Below, one piece after another: positions 63,690 through 64,000 of a stretch of DNA of 64,000 bases. Source of the DNA: Craterostigma plantagineum (Eukaryota; Streptophyta; Magnoliopsida; Lamiales; Linderniaceae); NCBI GenBank assembly GCA_027422505.1, contig JAPQWV010000127.1, positions 1,364,001 to 1,428,000 on the forward strand, given 5' to 3'. A program made the position numbers and the translations under genes. Numbering within the stretch: position 1 is the stretch's first letter; the number at the start of each line of letters is the position of its first letter. Under the pieces are notes generated by a model, which saw nothing but the letters and a program-made list of their open reading frames with translations, was not told the origin of the DNA and did no database searches.

Positions 63690-63741
<52 letters not shown>

Positions 63742-64000
63742 AGAAAGCGATGAGCTTGAAGATCTCGATGAGCTGACATTAGGTTCAACAAGTTATCAGA
63801 GGAAGATCAACAACAACCTTAGATCTTCTGTCCAATCATATTATTCTGGGCCGAGTATGTCTTCTTCATCTACAAGCTCACGTGACCAAGAATCATCGTC
63901 GAGTAAGCAGAAATCGTGGGATTTTGATTTGCATTTGCAGAAAATTTGGATTGTTGACAAAGGAATTGTTCTAAAAATTATCTATCGCTTAGGCTATACA
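63384..64000 (+). CDS. Unknown plant protein with YELHRL motif and poly-His tract, 3' end beyond window
   Basis: Exon 1 (63384-63467) gives MEKKLANRYDKDYMKMALLK then HQEIFREQ; exon 2 (63536 onward) begins VYELHRLHEIQQHLMRDIAK and stays open to the right edge. The pattern LxxHxxxFxxQ-VYELHRLYxIQ is shared with plant DUF863-type proteins and small relatives of unknown function; the intron position between Q and V is also typical. After a linker there is a run of sixteen CAT codons (63692-63739) giving poly-histidine, then an acidic Leu-rich stretch (ESDELEDLDELTLGS) and Ser-rich sequence ending with KQKSWDFDLHL. The true 3' end, possibly after another intron, is not visible. Confidence 0.7.

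Noticed and set aside
63690..63740. CRISPR-like or satellite array
   Set aside because: It is a simple (CAT)n codon repeat. No spaced direct repeats of CRISPR type exist in the window, which is plant nuclear DNA.

Overview
This is plant nuclear DNA, almost certainly from a eudicot. The genes have many short introns with AT-rich, T-rich intron sequence, the proteins belong to plant families (PPR, LRR-RLK, MYB3R, BIG GRAIN, B-box, NFD6-like, OCP3), and the spacers hold small MITE-like elements and solo LTRs. I lean towards an asterid because of the overall protein style, but the sequence does not prove it. All family calls come from reading translated exons and comparing them with remembered family members; no database search was run. 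Most exon boundaries were read by eye as GT/AG (twice GC/AG) junctions that keep the frame.

Layout. 1-2.7 kb: the 5' part of COG8 (-), running off the left edge. 3.8-4.7 kb: a BIG GRAIN 1-like gene (+), followed by a solo LTR with a perfect 5-bp target duplication. 5.9-11.8 kb: GCR1-like receptor (+), a small ER-type membrane protein (-) and OCP3 (+), the last two sharing a 266-bp divergent promoter. 12.6-17.6 kb: the complete 20-exon XPB helicase of TFIIH (-). 18.5-25.9 kb: an intronless mitochondrial PPR gene (-), an ANTH clathrin adaptor (-) and a coiled-coil protein (+). 26.1-29.4 kb: an LRR receptor kinase of the HSL3 type (-). 31.3-38.6 kb: organellar TrpRS (-) and a plant cereblon homologue (+), divergent over 267 bp; one cereblon intron contains a 1-kb solo LTR. 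39-45 kb: NFD6-like, peptidyl-tRNA hydrolase 2 and a GT47 glycosyltransferase, all (-). 45.6-52.1 kb: MYB3R and Mpv17/PMP22 (-). 53.1-60.5 kb: a PPR gene (+), a GET2-like tail-anchor receptor (-), a B-box gene with a ruined second B-box (+) and a lysine-rich conserved protein (-). 60.9-62.5 kb: a TIR transposon remnant followed by a chimeric relic, CCT7 5' exons joined to polygalacturonase fragments. 63.4 kb to the right edge: a poly-histidine gene (+), incomplete.

The genes do not form one pathway; this is an ordinary gene-dense euchromatic interval of mostly housekeeping genes (Golgi tethering, transcription/repair, organelle translation, RNA processing, cell cycle, protein targeting). I found no clear undescribed system. 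The best second-look items are the CCT7/polygalacturonase chimera, the decaying B-box gene that could still make a single-B-box protein by acceptor shift, the apparent frameshift in the GET2-like gene, the two TSD-flanked solo LTRs, and two GC-AG introns in conserved genes.
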